A stretch of 64,000 bases of DNA from contig CANJKZ010000912.1 in assembly GCA_947471745.1 (NCBI GenBank), positions 59,721-123,720 of the forward strand, given 5' to 3'. This stretch comes from Closterium sp. Naga37s-1. Lineage: Eukaryota; Streptophyta; Zygnematophyceae; Desmidiales; Closteriaceae. This document shows positions 34,637-47,597 of this stretch, piece after piece (within the stretch, counting starts at the first letter, position 1; each line of letters starts with the position of its first letter). The position numbers and the translations under genes are program-made. Under the pieces are notes generated by a model. That model was not told the DNA's origin. It did no database searches and worked only from the letters and a program-made list of their open reading frames with translations.

Positions 34637-35163
34637 CACACACACACACACACACTCCCCTCCCCCACCCCCCACCCACATCCTCCCGTTCTGCCCCTCC
34701 CTGCCCCTGTTCCACCCCCTCGCACGCCCCTCACCTCTCACCTCCGTTCAACTGGATTCCCCCCCTCTGGTGCATCCCTTGCATCGCTCGCCCCTCTGCT
34801 CACCCTCTGCCCGCCCCTTTTCCTTGCCCTCAGCTGGCCCAGCCCCTGCCCGTTGCTGCCCCTCCCCTTGCCCCCTCAACTCCCCTGCCCCCCGTACACC
34901 CCACTCCCGTCCAACCGCCCCCACCCTCCCCCGGCTGCCCGTTTCCGCTCTCCACCCCCGCGACCGTGTGCGGCTTCCAACCGCCCAACGGTGGTGCGCA
35001 CGGGGCGTTTCTTCGCGCGGGCAAGCCTCCCCGGGGGCCCCCCACCCCGCTGACTCGTTGTTCGGGCAAAAAAAACGGAAATAAAAAAGTCGGACGCGCT
35101 AAAATCGTCCTTTGTTTTTCCCGCTTGCCCCTCCCCGGCACGTGCCGAGCAAGGGGCATAAAT
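34114..35163. repeat. 5S intergenic spacer 23, S type
   Basis: 1,050 bp, an isolated S unit between L units. No gene. Confidence 0.93.
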
Positions 35164-35280
35164 GGGTACAACACGAGGACTTCCCGGGAGGTCACCCAGC
35201 CCAGTACTGCTCTCGCCCACCGGCGCTTAGCTTCGGAGTTCTGATGGGATCCGGCGTAGTAGCCGAGGTATGATCGTACC
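35164..35280 (-). rRNA. 5S ribosomal RNA, copy 24
   Basis: Identical gene. T4 at 35101-35104. L spacer on the 5' side. Confidence 0.97.
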
Positions 35281-36226
35281 ACGACAATCCCGTGCCCCGA
35301 CCGGTACACACCCCTTGCCCGGGTCCCCCCTTCATAGTCACACCCCCTGCCCCCTCATGCCATCCGCTCCCCCCGCCCCTACCCTCCGCGTGCCCGCTCC
35401 CTCGCCGCCTCTTTTGACCCTCCCTGCCCCCCTCGCCGTTACCCACCGCTCGCCATTCGCTCCTCCCCGCCCGTGCCCTCCCCTCGTTTACCTTCGCCTC
35501 CCCCCTCCCCTCCTCTGCTGCACGCCTCTTCCTTCCCCTCGCTAACCCACTCCACTCCCTGCCCCTCCTCAATCCGCACCCTGCCCCTCGTTTCTCGCCC
35601 CCCTACGCTTGGTTTCTCCCCTCCCTGCCCCTCGCCGCCTTTCTCCGCTCCCCACCTCCCCCCTCTCCCTGCCCCCCCACTCTCCTCCACTTGCCCTTGG
35701 CTTCCCACCTCCCTGCCCCACCTTTCCCCCCTCCGTGTGCTCAGCTTCTCCCCTCCCTGCCTCTCCCTCCTCCCCGCCCTGCCCCTCATTTTCCGCCCCC
35801 CCACGCCCGGTTTCTCCCCTCCCTGCACCTCCCTTTCTTTCTCCGTGCCTCTCCTTTGCTCCCTCCCTGCCCCCGCCTGCCCATGCCCCTGTCTTTGGTT
35901 TCTCCCCTCCCTGCCCCACGTTTCTTCCCTCCCTGAGATCACCTTGTACCCCCTCTGCCCCTCCCTTGTTCTCCCCGCACCCATTGCTTCTCCCCTCCCT
36001 GCCCTTGATTTCCCGCACCCCTGCCCTTGTTTCCTACCATCCATGCCCCTCGTTTCCCCTCTTTGTACGTTCACCCTCTTCCCTCCCTGCCCCTCCCTTC
36101 CTCCCCCCCTGCCCTTTGCTTTCCCCTCGTTACGCTCCCTTCTCCCCATCCCTGCTGCCCTCTTACCACCATCAGCCCGTCCCCACCACCAGCCCCCCTC
36201 CCACCCTTCTCCCCCCCCCCCTCTCC

Positions 36227-36260
<34 letters not shown>

Positions 36261-36787
36261 CACACACACACACACACACTCCCCTCCCCCACCCCCCACC
36301 CACATCCTCCCGTTCTGCCCCTCCCTGCCCCTGTTCCACCCCCTCGCACGCCCCTCACCTCTCACCTCCGTTCAACTGGATTCCCCCCCTCTGGTGCATC
36401 CCTTGCATCGCTCGCCCCTCTGCTCACCCTCTGCCCGCCCCTTTTCCTTGCCCTCAGCTGGCCCAGCCCCTGCCCGTTGCTGCCCCTCCCCTTGCCCCCT
36501 CAACTCCCCTGCCCCCCGTACACCCCACTCCCGTCCAACCGCCCCCACCCTCCCCCGGCTGCCCGTTTCCGCTCTCCACCCCCGCGACCGTGTGCGGCTT
36601 CCAACCGCCCAACGGTGGTGCGCACGGGGCGTTTCTTCGCGCGGGCAAGCCTCCCCGGGGGCCCCCCACCCCGCTGACTCGTTGTTCGGGCAAAAAAAAC
36701 GGAAATAAAAAAGTCGGACGCGCTAAAATCGTCCTTTGTTTTTCCCGCTTGCCCCTCCCCGGCACGTGCCGAGCAAGGGGCATAAAT
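35281..36787. repeat. 5S intergenic spacer 24, L type
   Basis: 1,507 bp. No gene. Confidence 0.93.
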
Positions 36788-36904
36788 GGGTACAACACGA
36801 GGACTTCCCGGGAGGTCACCCAGCCCAGTACTGCTCTCGCCCACCGGCGCTTAGCTTCGGAGTTCTGATGGGATCCGGCGTAGTAGCCGAGGTATGATCG
36901 TACC
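36788..36904 (-). rRNA. 5S ribosomal RNA, copy 25
   Basis: Identical gene. T4 at 36725-36728. L spacers on both sides. Confidence 0.97.
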
Positions 36905-37851
36905 ACGACAATCCCGTGCCCCGACCGGTACACACCCCTTGCCCGGGTCCCCCCTTCATAGTCACACCCCCTGCCCCCTCATGCCATCCGCTCCCCCCGC
37001 CCCTACCCTCCGCGTGCCCGCTCCCTCGCCGCCTCTTTTGACCCTCCCTGCCCCCCTCGCCGTTACCCACCGCTCGCCATTCGCTCCTCCCCGCCCGTGC
37101 CCTCCCCTCGTTTACCTTCGCCTCCCCCCTCCCCTCCTCTGCTGCACGCCTCTTCCTTCCCCTCGCTAACCCACTCCACTCCCTGCCCCTCCTCAATCCG
37201 CACCCTGCCCCTCGTTTCTCGCCCCCCTACGCTTGGTTTCTCCCCTCCCTGCCCCTCGCCGCCTTTCTCCGCTCCCCACCTCCCCCCTCTCCCTGCCCCC
37301 CCACTCTCCTCCACTTGCCCTTGGCTTCCCACCTCCCTGCCCCACCTTTCCCCCCTCCGTGTGCTCAGCTTCTCCCCTCCCTGCCTCTCCCTCCTCCCCG
37401 CCCTGCCCCTCATTTTCCGCCCCCCCACGCCCGGTTTCTCCCCTCCCTGCACCTCCCTTTCTTTCTCCGTGCCTCTCCTTTGCTCCCTCCCTGCCCCCGC
37501 CTGCCCATGCCCCTGTCTTTGGTTTCTCCCCTCCCTGCCCCACGTTTCTTCCCTCCCTGAGATCACCTTGTACCCCCTCTGCCCCTCCCTTGTTCTCCCC
37601 GCACCCATTGCTTCTCCCCTCCCTGCCCTTGATTTCCCGCACCCCTGCCCTTGTTTCCTACCATCCATGCCCCTCGTTTCCCCTCTTTGTACGTTCACCC
37701 TCTTCCCTCCCTGCCCCTCCCTTCCTCCCCCCCTGCCCTTTGCTTTCCCCTCGTTACGCTCCCTTCTCCCCATCCCTGCTGCCCTCTTACCACCATCAGC
37801 CCGTCCCCACCACCAGCCCCCCTCCCACCCTTCTCCCCCCCCCCCCTCTCC

Positions 37852-37885
<34 letters not shown>

Positions 37886-38412
37886 CACACACACACACAC
37901 ACACTCCCCTCCCCCACCCCCCACCCACATCCTCCCGTTCTGCCCCTCCCTGCCCCTGTTCCACCCCCTCGCACGCCCCTCACCTCTCACCTCCGTTCAA
38001 CTGGATTCCCCCCCTCTGGTGCATCCCTTGCATCGCTCGCCCCTCTGCTCACCCTCTGCCCGCCCCTTTTCCTTGCCCTCAGCTGGCCCAGCCCCTGCCC
38101 GTTGCTGCCCCTCCCCTTGCCCCCTCAACTCCCCTGCCCCCCGTACACCCCACTCCCGTCCAACCGCCCCCACCCTCCCCCGGCTGCCCGTTTCCGCTCT
38201 CCACCCCCGCGACCGTGTGCGGCTTCCAACCGCCCAACGGTGGTGCGCACGGGGCGTTTCTTCGCGCGGGCAAGCCTCCCCGGGGGCCCCCCACCCCGCT
38301 GACTCGTTGTTCGGGCAAAAAAAACGGAAATAAAAAAGTCGGACGCGCTAAAATCGTCCTTTGTTTTTCCCGCTTGCCCCTCCCCGGCACGTGCCGAGCA
38401 AGGGGCATAAAT
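36905..38412. repeat. 5S intergenic spacer 25, L type
   Basis: 1,508 bp. C run of 12. No gene. Confidence 0.93.
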
Positions 38413-38529
38413 GGGTACAACACGAGGACTTCCCGGGAGGTCACCCAGCCCAGTACTGCTCTCGCCCACCGGCGCTTAGCTTCGGAGTTCTGATGGGATC
38501 CGGCGTAGTAGCCGAGGTATGATCGTACC
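38413..38529 (-). rRNA. 5S ribosomal RNA, copy 26
   Basis: Identical gene. T4 at 38350-38353. It begins, in window order, a run of four S units. Confidence 0.97.
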
Positions 38530-39575
38530 ACGACAATCCCGTGCCCCGACCGGTACACACCCCTTGCCCGGGTCCCCCCTTCATAGTCACACCCCCTGCC
38601 CCCTCATGCCATCCGCTCCCCCCGCCCCTACCCTCCGCGTGCCCGCTCCCTCGCCGCCTCTTTTGACCCTCCCTGCCCCCCTCGCCGTTACCCACCGCTC
38701 GCCATTCGCTCCTCCCCGCCCGTGCCCTCCCCTCGTTTACCTTCGCCTCCCCCCTCCCCTCCTCTGCTGCACGCCTCTTCCTTCCCCTCGCTAACCCACT
38801 CCACTCCCTGCCCCTCCTCAATCCGCACCCTGCCCCTCGTTTCTCGCCCCCCTATGCTTGGTTTCTCCCCCCCTGCCCTTTGCTTTCCCCTCGTTACGCT
38901 CCCTTCTCCCCATCCCTGCTGCCCTCTTACCACCATCAGCCCGTCCCCACCACCAGCCCCCCTCCCACCCTTCTCCCCCCCCCCCTCTCCCTCTCTCTCT
39001 CTCTCTCTATCTCTCTCACTCTCTCTCTCTCTCTCTCTTTCTCTCGCACACACACACACACACACACTCCCCTCCCCCACCCCCCACCCACATCCTCCCG
39101 TTCTGCCCCTCCCTGCCCCTGTTCCACCCCCTCGCACGCCCCTCACCTCTCACCTCCGTTCAACTGGATTCCCCCCCTCTGGTGCATCCCTTGCATCGCT
39201 CGCCCCTCTGCTCACCCTCTGCCCGCCCCTTTTCCTTGCCCTCAGCTGGCCCAGCCCCTGCCCGTTGCTGCCCCTCCCCTTGCCCCCTCAACTCCCCTGC
39301 CCCCCGTACACCCCACTCCCGTCCAACCGCCCCCACCCTCCCCCGGCTGCCCGTTTCCGCTCTCCACCCCCGCGACCGTGTGCGGCTTCCAACCGCCCAA
39401 CGGTGGTGCGCACGGGGCGTTTCTTCGCGCGGGCAAGCCTCCCCGGGGGCCCCCCACCCCGCTGACTCGTTGTTCGGGCAAAAAAAACGGAAATAAAAAA
39501 GTCGGACGCGCTAAAATCGTCCTTTGTTTTTCCCGCTTGCCCCTCCCCGGCACGTGCCGAGCAAGGGGCATAAAT
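38530..39575. repeat. 5S intergenic spacer 26, S type
   Basis: 1,046 bp. First of four consecutive S spacers. No gene. Confidence 0.93.
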
Positions 39576-39692
39576 GGGTACAACACGAGGACTTCCCGGG
39601 AGGTCACCCAGCCCAGTACTGCTCTCGCCCACCGGCGCTTAGCTTCGGAGTTCTGATGGGATCCGGCGTAGTAGCCGAGGTATGATCGTACC
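39576..39692 (-). rRNA. 5S ribosomal RNA, copy 27
   Basis: Identical gene. T4 at 39513-39516. S spacers on both sides. Confidence 0.97.
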
Positions 39693-40739
39693 ACGACAAT
39701 CCCGTGCCCCGACCGGTACACACCCCTTGCCCGGGTCCCCCCTTCATAGTCACACCCCCTGCCCCCTCATGCCATCCGCTCCCCCCGCCCCTACCCTCCG
39801 CGTGCCCGCTCCCTCGCCGCCTCTTTTGACCCTCCCTGCCCCCCTCGCCGTTACCCACCGCTCGCCATTCGCTCCTCCCCGCCCGTGCCCTCCCCTCGTT
39901 TACCTTCGCCTCCCCCCTCCCCTCCTCTGCTGCACGCCTCTTCCTTCCCCTCGCTAACCCACTCCACTCCCTGCCCCTCCTCAATCCGCACCCTGCCCCT
40001 CGTTTCTCGCCCCCCTATGCTTGGTTTCTCCCCCCCTGCCCTTTGCTTTCCCCTCGTTACGCTCCCTTCTCCCCATCCCTGCTGCCCTCTTACCACCATC
40101 AGCCCGTCCCCACCACCAGCCCCCCTCCCACCCTTCTCCCCCCCCCCCTCTCCCTCTCTCTCTCTCTCTCTCTATCTCTCTCACTCTCTCTCTCTCTCTC
40201 TCTTTCTCTCGCACACACACACACACACACACTCCCCTCCCCCACCCCCCACCCACATCCTCCCGTTCTGCCCCTCCCTGCCCCTGTTCCACCCCCTCGC
40301 ACGCCCCTCACCTCTCACCTCCGTTCAACTGGATTCCCCCCCTCTGGTGCATCCCTTGCATCGCTCGCCCCTCTGCTCACCCTCTGCCCGCCCCTTTTCC
40401 TTGCCCTCAGCTGGCCCAGCCCCTGCCCGTTGCTGCCCCTCCCCTTGCCCCCTCAACTCCCCTGCCCCCCGTACACCCCACTCCCGTCCAACCGCCCCCA
40501 CCCTCCCCCGGCTGCCCGTTTCCGCTCTCCACCCCCGCGACCGTGTGCGGCTTCCAACCGCCCAACGGTGGTGCGCACGGGGCGTTTCTTCGCGCGGGCA
40601 AGCCTCCCCGGGGGCCCCCCACCCCGCTGACTCGTTGTTCGGGCAAAAAAACGGAAATAAAAAAGTCGGACGCGCTAAAATCGTCCTTTGTTTTTCCCGC
40701 TTGCCCCTCCCCGGCACGTGCCGAGCAAGGGGCATAAAT
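39693..40739. repeat. 5S intergenic spacer 27, S type
   Basis: 1,047 bp. No gene. Confidence 0.93.
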
Positions 40740-40856
40740 GGGTACAACACGAGGACTTCCCGGGAGGTCACCCAGCCCAGTACTGCTCTCGCCCACCGGC
40801 GCTTAGCTTCGGAGTTCTGATGGGATCCGGCGTAGTAGCCGAGGTATGATCGTACC
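40740..40856 (-). rRNA. 5S ribosomal RNA, copy 28
   Basis: Identical gene. T4 at 40677-40680. S spacers on both sides. Confidence 0.97.
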
Positions 40857-41348
40857 ACGACAATCCCGTGCCCCGACCGGTACACACCCCTTGCCCGGGT
40901 CCCCCCTTCATAGTCACACCCCCTGCCCCCTCATGCCATCCGCTCCCCCCGCCCCTACCCTCCGCGTGCCCGCTCCCTCGCCGCCTCTTTTGACCCTCCC
41001 TGCCCCCCTCGCCGTTACCCACCGCTCGCCATTCGCTCCTCCCCGCCCGTGCCCTCCCCTCGTTTACCTTCGCCTCCCCCCTCCCCTCCTCTGCTGCACG
41101 CCTCTTCCTTCCCCTCGCTAACCCACTCCACTCCCTGCCCCTCCTCAATCCGCACCCTGCCCCTCGTTTCTCGCCCCCCTATGCTTGGTTTCTCCCCCCC
41201 TGCCCTTTGCTTTCCCCTCGTTACGCTCCCTTCTCCCCATCCCTGCTGCCCTCTTACCACCATCAGCCCGTCCCCACCACCAGCCCCCCTCCCACCCTTC
41301 TCCCCCCCCCCCTCTCCCTCTCTCTCTCTCTCTCTCTATCTCTCTCAC

Positions 41349-41379
<31 letters not shown>

Positions 41380-41905
41380 CACACACACACACACACACTC
41401 CCCTCCCCCACCCCCCACCCACATCCTCCCGTTCTGCCCCTCCCTGCCCCTGTTCCACCCCCTCGCACGCCCCTCACCTCTCACCTCCGTTCAACTGGAT
41501 TCCCCCCCTCTGGTGCATCCCTTGCATCGCTCGCCCCTCTGCTCACCCTCTGCCCGCCCCTTTTCCTTGCCCTCAGCTGGCCCAGCCCCTGCCCGTTGCT
41601 GCCCCTCCCCTTGCCCCCTCAACTCCCCTGCCCCCCGTACACCCCACTCCCGTCCAACCGCCCCCACCCTCCCCCGGCTGCCCGTTTCCGCTCTCCACCC
41701 CCGCGACCGTGTGCGGCTTCCAACCGCCCAACGGTGGTGCGCACGGGGCGTTTCTTCGCGCGGGCAAGCCTCCCCGGGGGCCCCCCACCCCGCTGACTCG
41801 TTGTTCGGGCAAAAAAACGGAAATAAAAAAGTCGGACGCGCTAAAATCGTCCTTTGTTTTTCCCGCTTGCCCCTCCCCGGCACGTGCCGAGCAAGGGGCA
41901 TAAAT
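40857..41905. repeat. 5S intergenic spacer 28, S type
   Basis: 1,049 bp. C run of 11. No gene. Confidence 0.93.
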
Positions 41906-42022
41906 GGGTACAACACGAGGACTTCCCGGGAGGTCACCCAGCCCAGTACTGCTCTCGCCCACCGGCGCTTAGCTTCGGAGTTCTGATGGGATCCGGCGTA
42001 GTAGCCGAGGTATGATCGTACC
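41906..42022 (-). rRNA. 5S ribosomal RNA, copy 29
   Basis: Identical gene. T4 at 41843-41846. S spacers on both sides. Confidence 0.97.
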
Positions 42023-43066
42023 ACGACAATCCCGTGCCCCGACCGGTACACACCCCTTGCCCGGGTCCCCCCTTCATAGTCACACCCCCTGCCCCCTCAT
42101 GCCATCCGCTCCCCCCGCCCCTACCCTCCGCGTGCCCGCTCCCTCGCCGCCTCTTTTGACCCTCCCTGCCCCCCTCGCCGTTACCCACCGCTCGCCATTC
42201 GCTCCTCCCCGCCCGTGCCCTCCCCTCGTTTACCTTCGCCTCCCCCCTCCCCTCCTCTGCTGCACGCCTCTTCCTTCCCCTCGCTAACCCACTCCACTCC
42301 CTGCCCCTCCTCAATCCGCACCCTGCCCCTCGTTTCTCGCCCCCCTATGCTTGGTTTCTCCCCCCCTGCCCTTTGCTTTCCCCTCGTTACGCTCCCTTCT
42401 CCCCATCCCTGCTGCCCTCTTACCACCATCAGCCCGTCCCCACCACCAGCCCCCCTCCCACCCTTCTCCCCCCCCCCTCTCCCTCTCTCTCTCTCTCTCT
42501 ATCTCTCTCACTCTCTCTCTCTCTCTCTCTTTCTCTCGCACACACACACACACACACACTCCCCTCCCCCACCCCCCACCCACATCCTCCCGTTCTGCCC
42601 CTCCCTGCCCCTGTTCCACCCCCTCGCACGCCCCTCACCTCTCACCTCCGTTCAACTGGATTCCCCCCCTCTGGTGCATCCCTTGCATCGCTCGCCCCTC
42701 TGCTCACCCTCTGCCCGCCCCTTTTCCTTGCCCTCAGCTGGCCCAGCCCCTGCCCGTTGCTGCCCCTCCCCTTGCCCCCTCAACTCCCCTGCCCCCCGTA
42801 CACCCCACTCCCGTCCAACCGCCCCCACCCTCCCCCGGCTGCCCGTTTCCGCTCTCCACCCCCGCGACCGTGTGCGGCTTCCAACCGCCCAACGGTGGTG
42901 CGCACGGGGCGTTTCTTCGCGCGGGCAAGCCTCCCCGGGGGCCCCCCACCCCGCTGACTCGTTGTTCGGGCAAAAAAACGGAAATAAAAAAGTCGGACGC
43001 GCTAAAATCGTCCTTTGTTTTTCCCGCTTGCCCCTCCCCGGCACGTGCCGAGCAAGGGGCATAAAT
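42023..43066. repeat. 5S intergenic spacer 29, S type
   Basis: 1,044 bp. Short C run (10), a feature shared with spacers 32 and 33. Same length as spacer 33. No gene. Confidence 0.93.
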
Positions 43067-43183
43067 GGGTACAACACGAGGACTTCCCGGGAGGTCACCC
43101 AGCCCAGTACTGCTCTCGCCCACCGGCGCTTAGCTTCGGAGTTCTGATGGGATCCGGCGTAGTAGCCGAGGTATGATCGTACC
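43067..43183 (-). rRNA. 5S ribosomal RNA, copy 30
   Basis: Identical gene. T4 at 43004-43007. L spacer on the 5' side. Confidence 0.97.
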
Positions 43184-44129
43184 ACGACAATCCCGTGCCC
43201 CGACCGGTACACACCCCTTGCCCGGGTCCCCCCTTCATAGTCACACCCCCTGCCCCCTCATGCCATCCGCTCCCCCCGCCCCTACCCTCCGCGTGCCCGC
43301 TCCCTCGCCGCCTCTTTTGACCCTCCCTGCCCCCCTCGCCGTTACCCACCGCTCGCCATTCGCTCCTCCCCGCCCGTGCCCTCCCCTCGTTTACCTTCGC
43401 CTCCCCCCTCCCCTCCTCTGCTGCACGCCTCTTCCTTCCCCTCGCTAACCCACTCCACTCCCTGCCCCTCCTCAATCCGCACCCTGCCCCTCGTTTCTCG
43501 CCCCCCTACGCTTGGTTTCTCCCCTCCCTGCCCCTCGCCGCCTTTCTCCGCTCCCCACCTCCCCCCTCTCCCTGCCCCCCCACTCTCCTCCACTTGCCCT
43601 TGGCTTCCCACCTCCCTGCCCCACCTTTCCCCCCTCCGTGTGCTCAGCTTCTCCCCTCCCTGCCTCTCCCTCCTCCCCGCCCTGCCCCTCATTTTCCGCC
43701 CCCCCACGCCCGGTTTCTCCCCTCCCTGCACCTCCCTTTCTTTCTCCGTGCCTCTCCTTTGCTCCCTCCCTGCCCCCGCCTGCCCATGCCCCTGTCTTTG
43801 GTTTCTCCCCTCCCTGCCCCACGTTTCTTCCCTCCCTGAGATCACCTTGTACCCCCTCTGCCCCTCCCTTGTTCTCCCCGCACCCATTGCTTCTCCCCTC
43901 CCTGCCCTTGATTTCCCGCACCCCTGCCCTTGTTTCCTACCATCCATGCCCCTCGTTTCCCCTCTTTGTACGTTCACCCTCTTCCCTCCCTGCCCCTCCC
44001 TTCCTCCCCCCCTGCCCTTTGCTTTCCCCTCGTTACGCTCCCTTCTCCCCATCCCTGCTGCCCTCTTACCACCATCAGCCCGTCCCCACCACCAGCCCCC
44101 CTCCCACCCTTCTCCCCCCCCCCCTCTCC

Positions 44130-44163
<34 letters not shown>

Positions 44164-44689
44164 CACACACACACACACACACTCCCCTCCCCCACCCCCC
44201 ACCCACATCCTCCCGTTCTGCCCCTCCCTGCCCCTGTTCCACCCCCTCGCACGCCCCTCACCTCTCACCTCCGTTCAACTGGATTCCCCCCCTCTGGTGC
44301 ATCCCTTGCATCGCTCGCCCCTCTGCTCACCCTCTGCCCGCCCCTTTTCCTTGCCCTCAGCTGGCCCAGCCCCTGCCCGTTGCTGCCCCTCCCCTTGCCC
44401 CCTCAACTCCCCTGCCCCCCGTACACCCCACTCCCGTCCAACCGCCCCCACCCTCCCCCGGCTGCCCGTTTCCGCTCTCCACCCCCGCGACCGTGTGCGG
44501 CTTCCAACCGCCCAACGGTGGTGCGCACGGGGCGTTTCTTCGCGCGGGCAAGCCTCCCCGGGGGCCCCCCACCCCGCTGACTCGTTGTTCGGGCAAAAAA
44601 ACGGAAATAAAAAAGTCGGACGCGCTAAAATCGTCCTTTGTTTTTCCCGCTTGCCCCTCCCCGGCACGTGCCGAGCAAGGGGCATAAAT
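43184..44689. repeat. 5S intergenic spacer 30, L type
   Basis: 1,506 bp. With spacer 29 it forms an S(1,044)-L(1,506) pair that recurs as spacers 33-34. No gene. Confidence 0.93.
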
Positions 44690-44806
44690 GGGTACAACAC
44701 GAGGACTTCCCGGGAGGTCACCCAGCCCAGTACTGCTCTCGCCCACCGGCGCTTAGCTTCGGAGTTCTGATGGGATCCGGCGTAGTAGCCGAGGTATGAT
44801 CGTACC
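44690..44806 (-). rRNA. 5S ribosomal RNA, copy 31
   Basis: Identical gene. T4 at 44627-44630. L spacers on both sides. Confidence 0.97.
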
Positions 44807-45752
44807 ACGACAATCCCGTGCCCCGACCGGTACACACCCCTTGCCCGGGTCCCCCCTTCATAGTCACACCCCCTGCCCCCTCATGCCATCCGCTCCCCCC
44901 GCCCCTACCCTCCGCGTGCCCGCTCCCTCGCCGCCTCTTTTGACCCTCCCTGCCCCCCTCGCCGTTACCCACCGCTCGCCATTCGCTCCTCCCCGCCCGT
45001 GCCCTCCCCTCGTTTACCTTCGCCTCCCCCCTCCCCTCCTCTGCTGCACGCCTCTTCCTTCCCCTCGCTAACCCACTCCACTCCCTGCCCCTCCTCAATC
45101 CGCACCCTGCCCCTCGTTTCTCGCCCCCCTACGCTTGGTTTCTCCCCTCCCTGCCCCTCGCCGCCTTTCTCCGCTCCCCACCTCCCCCCTCTCCCTGCCC
45201 CCCCACTCTCCTCCACTTGCCCTTGGCTTCCCACCTCCCTGCCCCACCTTTCCCCCCTCCGTGTGCTCAGCTTCTCCCCTCCCTGCCTCTCCCTCCTCCC
45301 CGCCCTGCCCCTCATTTTCCGCCCCCCCACGCCCGGTTTCTCCCCTCCCTGCACCTCCCTTTCTTTCTCCGTGCCTCTCCTTTGCTCCCTCCCTGCCCCC
45401 GCCTGCCCATGCCCCTGTCTTTGGTTTCTCCCCTCCCTGCCCCACGTTTCTTCCCTCCCTGAGATCACCTTGTACCCCCTCTGCCCCTCCCTTGTTCTCC
45501 CCGCACCCATTGCTTCTCCCCTCCCTGCCCTTGATTTCCCGCACCCCTGCCCTTGTTTCCTACCATCCATGCCCCTCGTTTCCCCTCTTTGTACGTTCAC
45601 CCTCTTCCCTCCCTGCCCCTCCCTTCCTCCCCCCCTGCCCTTTGCTTTCCCCTCGTTACGCTCCCTTCTCCCCATCCCTGCTGCCCTCTTACCACCATCA
45701 GCCCGTCCCCACCACCAGCCCCCCTCCCACCCTTCTCCCCCCCCCCCTCTCC

Positions 45753-45786
<34 letters not shown>

Positions 45787-46313
45787 CACACACACACACA
45801 CACACTCCCCTCCCCCACCCCCCACCCACATCCTCCCGTTCTGCCCCTCCCTGCCCCTGTTCCACCCCCTCGCACGCCCCTCACCTCTCACCTCCGTTCA
45901 ACTGGATTCCCCCCCTCTGGTGCATCCCTTGCATCGCTCGCCCCTCTGCTCACCCTCTGCCCGCCCCTTTTCCTTGCCCTCAGCTGGCCCAGCCCCTGCC
46001 CGTTGCTGCCCCTCCCCTTGCCCCCTCAACTCCCCTGCCCCCCGTACACCCCACTCCCGTCCAACCGCCCCCACCCTCCCCCGGCTGCCCGTTTCCGCTC
46101 TCCACCCCCGCGACCGTGTGCGGCTTCCAACCGCCCAACGGTGGTGCGCACGGGGCGTTTCTTCGCGCGGGCAAGCCTCCCCGGGGGCCCCCCACCCCGC
46201 TGACTCGTTGTTCGGGCAAAAAAAACGGAAATAAAAAAGTCGGACGCGCTAAAATCGTCCTTTGTTTTTCCCGCTTGCCCCTCCCCGGCACGTGCCGAGC
46301 AAGGGGCATAAAT
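44807..46313. repeat. 5S intergenic spacer 31, L type
   Basis: 1,507 bp. No gene. Confidence 0.93.
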
Positions 46314-46430
46314 GGGTACAACACGAGGACTTCCCGGGAGGTCACCCAGCCCAGTACTGCTCTCGCCCACCGGCGCTTAGCTTCGGAGTTCTGATGGGAT
46401 CCGGCGTAGTAGCCGAGGTATGATCGTACC
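46314..46430 (-). rRNA. 5S ribosomal RNA, copy 32
   Basis: Identical gene. T4 at 46251-46254. S spacer on the 5' side. Confidence 0.97.
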
Positions 46431-46920
46431 ACGACAATCCCGTGCCCCGACCGGTACACACCCCTTGCCCGGGTCCCCCCTTCATAGTCACACCCCCTGC
46501 CCCCTCATGCCATCCGCTCCCCCCGCCCCTACCCTCCGCGTGCCCGCTCCCTCGCCGCCTCTTTTGACCCTCCCTGCCCCCCTCGCCGTTACCCACCGCT
46601 CGCCATTTCGCTCCTCCCCGCCCGTGCCCTCCCCTCGTTTACCTTCGCCTCCCCCCTCCCCTCCTCTGCTGCACGCCTCTTCCTTCCCCTCGCTAACCCA
46701 CTCCACTCCCTGCCCCTCCTCAATCCGCACCCTGCCCCTCGTTTCTCGCCCCCCTATGCTTGGTTTCTCCCCCCCTGCCCTTTGCTTTCCCCTCGTTACG
46801 CTCCCTTCTCCCCATCCCTGCTGCCCTCTTACCACCATCAGCCCGTCCCCACCACCAGCCCCCCTCCCACCCTTCTCCCCCCCCCCTCTCCCTCTCTCTC
46901 TCTCTCTCTATCTCTCTCAC

Positions 46921-46951
<31 letters not shown>

Positions 46952-47480
46952 CACACACACACACACACACACTCCCCTCCCCCACCCCCCACCCACATCC
47001 TCCCGTTCTGCCCCTCCCTGCCCCTGTTCCACCCCCTCGCACGCCCCTCACCTCTCACCTCCGTTCAACTGGATTCCCCCCCTCTGGTGCATCCCTTGCA
47101 TCGCTCGCCCCTCTGCTCACCCTCTGCCCGCCCCTTTTCCTTGCCCTCAGCTGGCCCAGCCCCTGCCCGTTGCTGCCCCTCCCCTTGCCCCCTCAACTCC
47201 CCTGCCCCCCGTACACCCCACTCCCGTCCAACCGCCCCCACCCTCCCCCGGCTGCCCGTTTCCGCTCTCCACCCCCGCGACCGTGTGCGGCTTCCAACCG
47301 CCCAACGGTGGTGCGCACGGGGCGTTTCTTCGCGCGGGCAAGCCTCCCCGGGGGCCCCCCACCCCGCTGACTCGTTGTTCGGGCAAAAAAAACGGAAATA
47401 AAAAAGTCGGACGCGCTAAAATCGTCCTTTGTTTTTCCCGCTTGCCCCTCCCCGGCACGTGCCGAGCAAGGGGCATAAAT
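46431..47480. repeat. 5S intergenic spacer 32, S type
   Basis: 1,050 bp. Private extra T in GCCATTTCGC (about 46605). C run of 10 with a longer CA tract. No gene. Confidence 0.93.
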
Positions 47481-47597
47481 GGGTACAACACGAGGACTTC
47501 CCGGGAGGTCACCCAGCCCAGTACTGCTCTCGCCCACCGGCGCTTAGCTTCGGAGTTCTGATGGGATCCGGCGTAGTAGCCGAGGTATGATCGTACC
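47481..47597 (-). rRNA. 5S ribosomal RNA, copy 33
   Basis: Identical gene. T4 at 47418-47421. S spacers on both sides. Confidence 0.97.

Noticed and set aside
46420-47370. A longer plus-strand frame (316 residues) in spacer 32 that might look like a new gene.
   Set aside because: It results from a single extra T near 46605 that joins two frames of the same low-complexity repeat.
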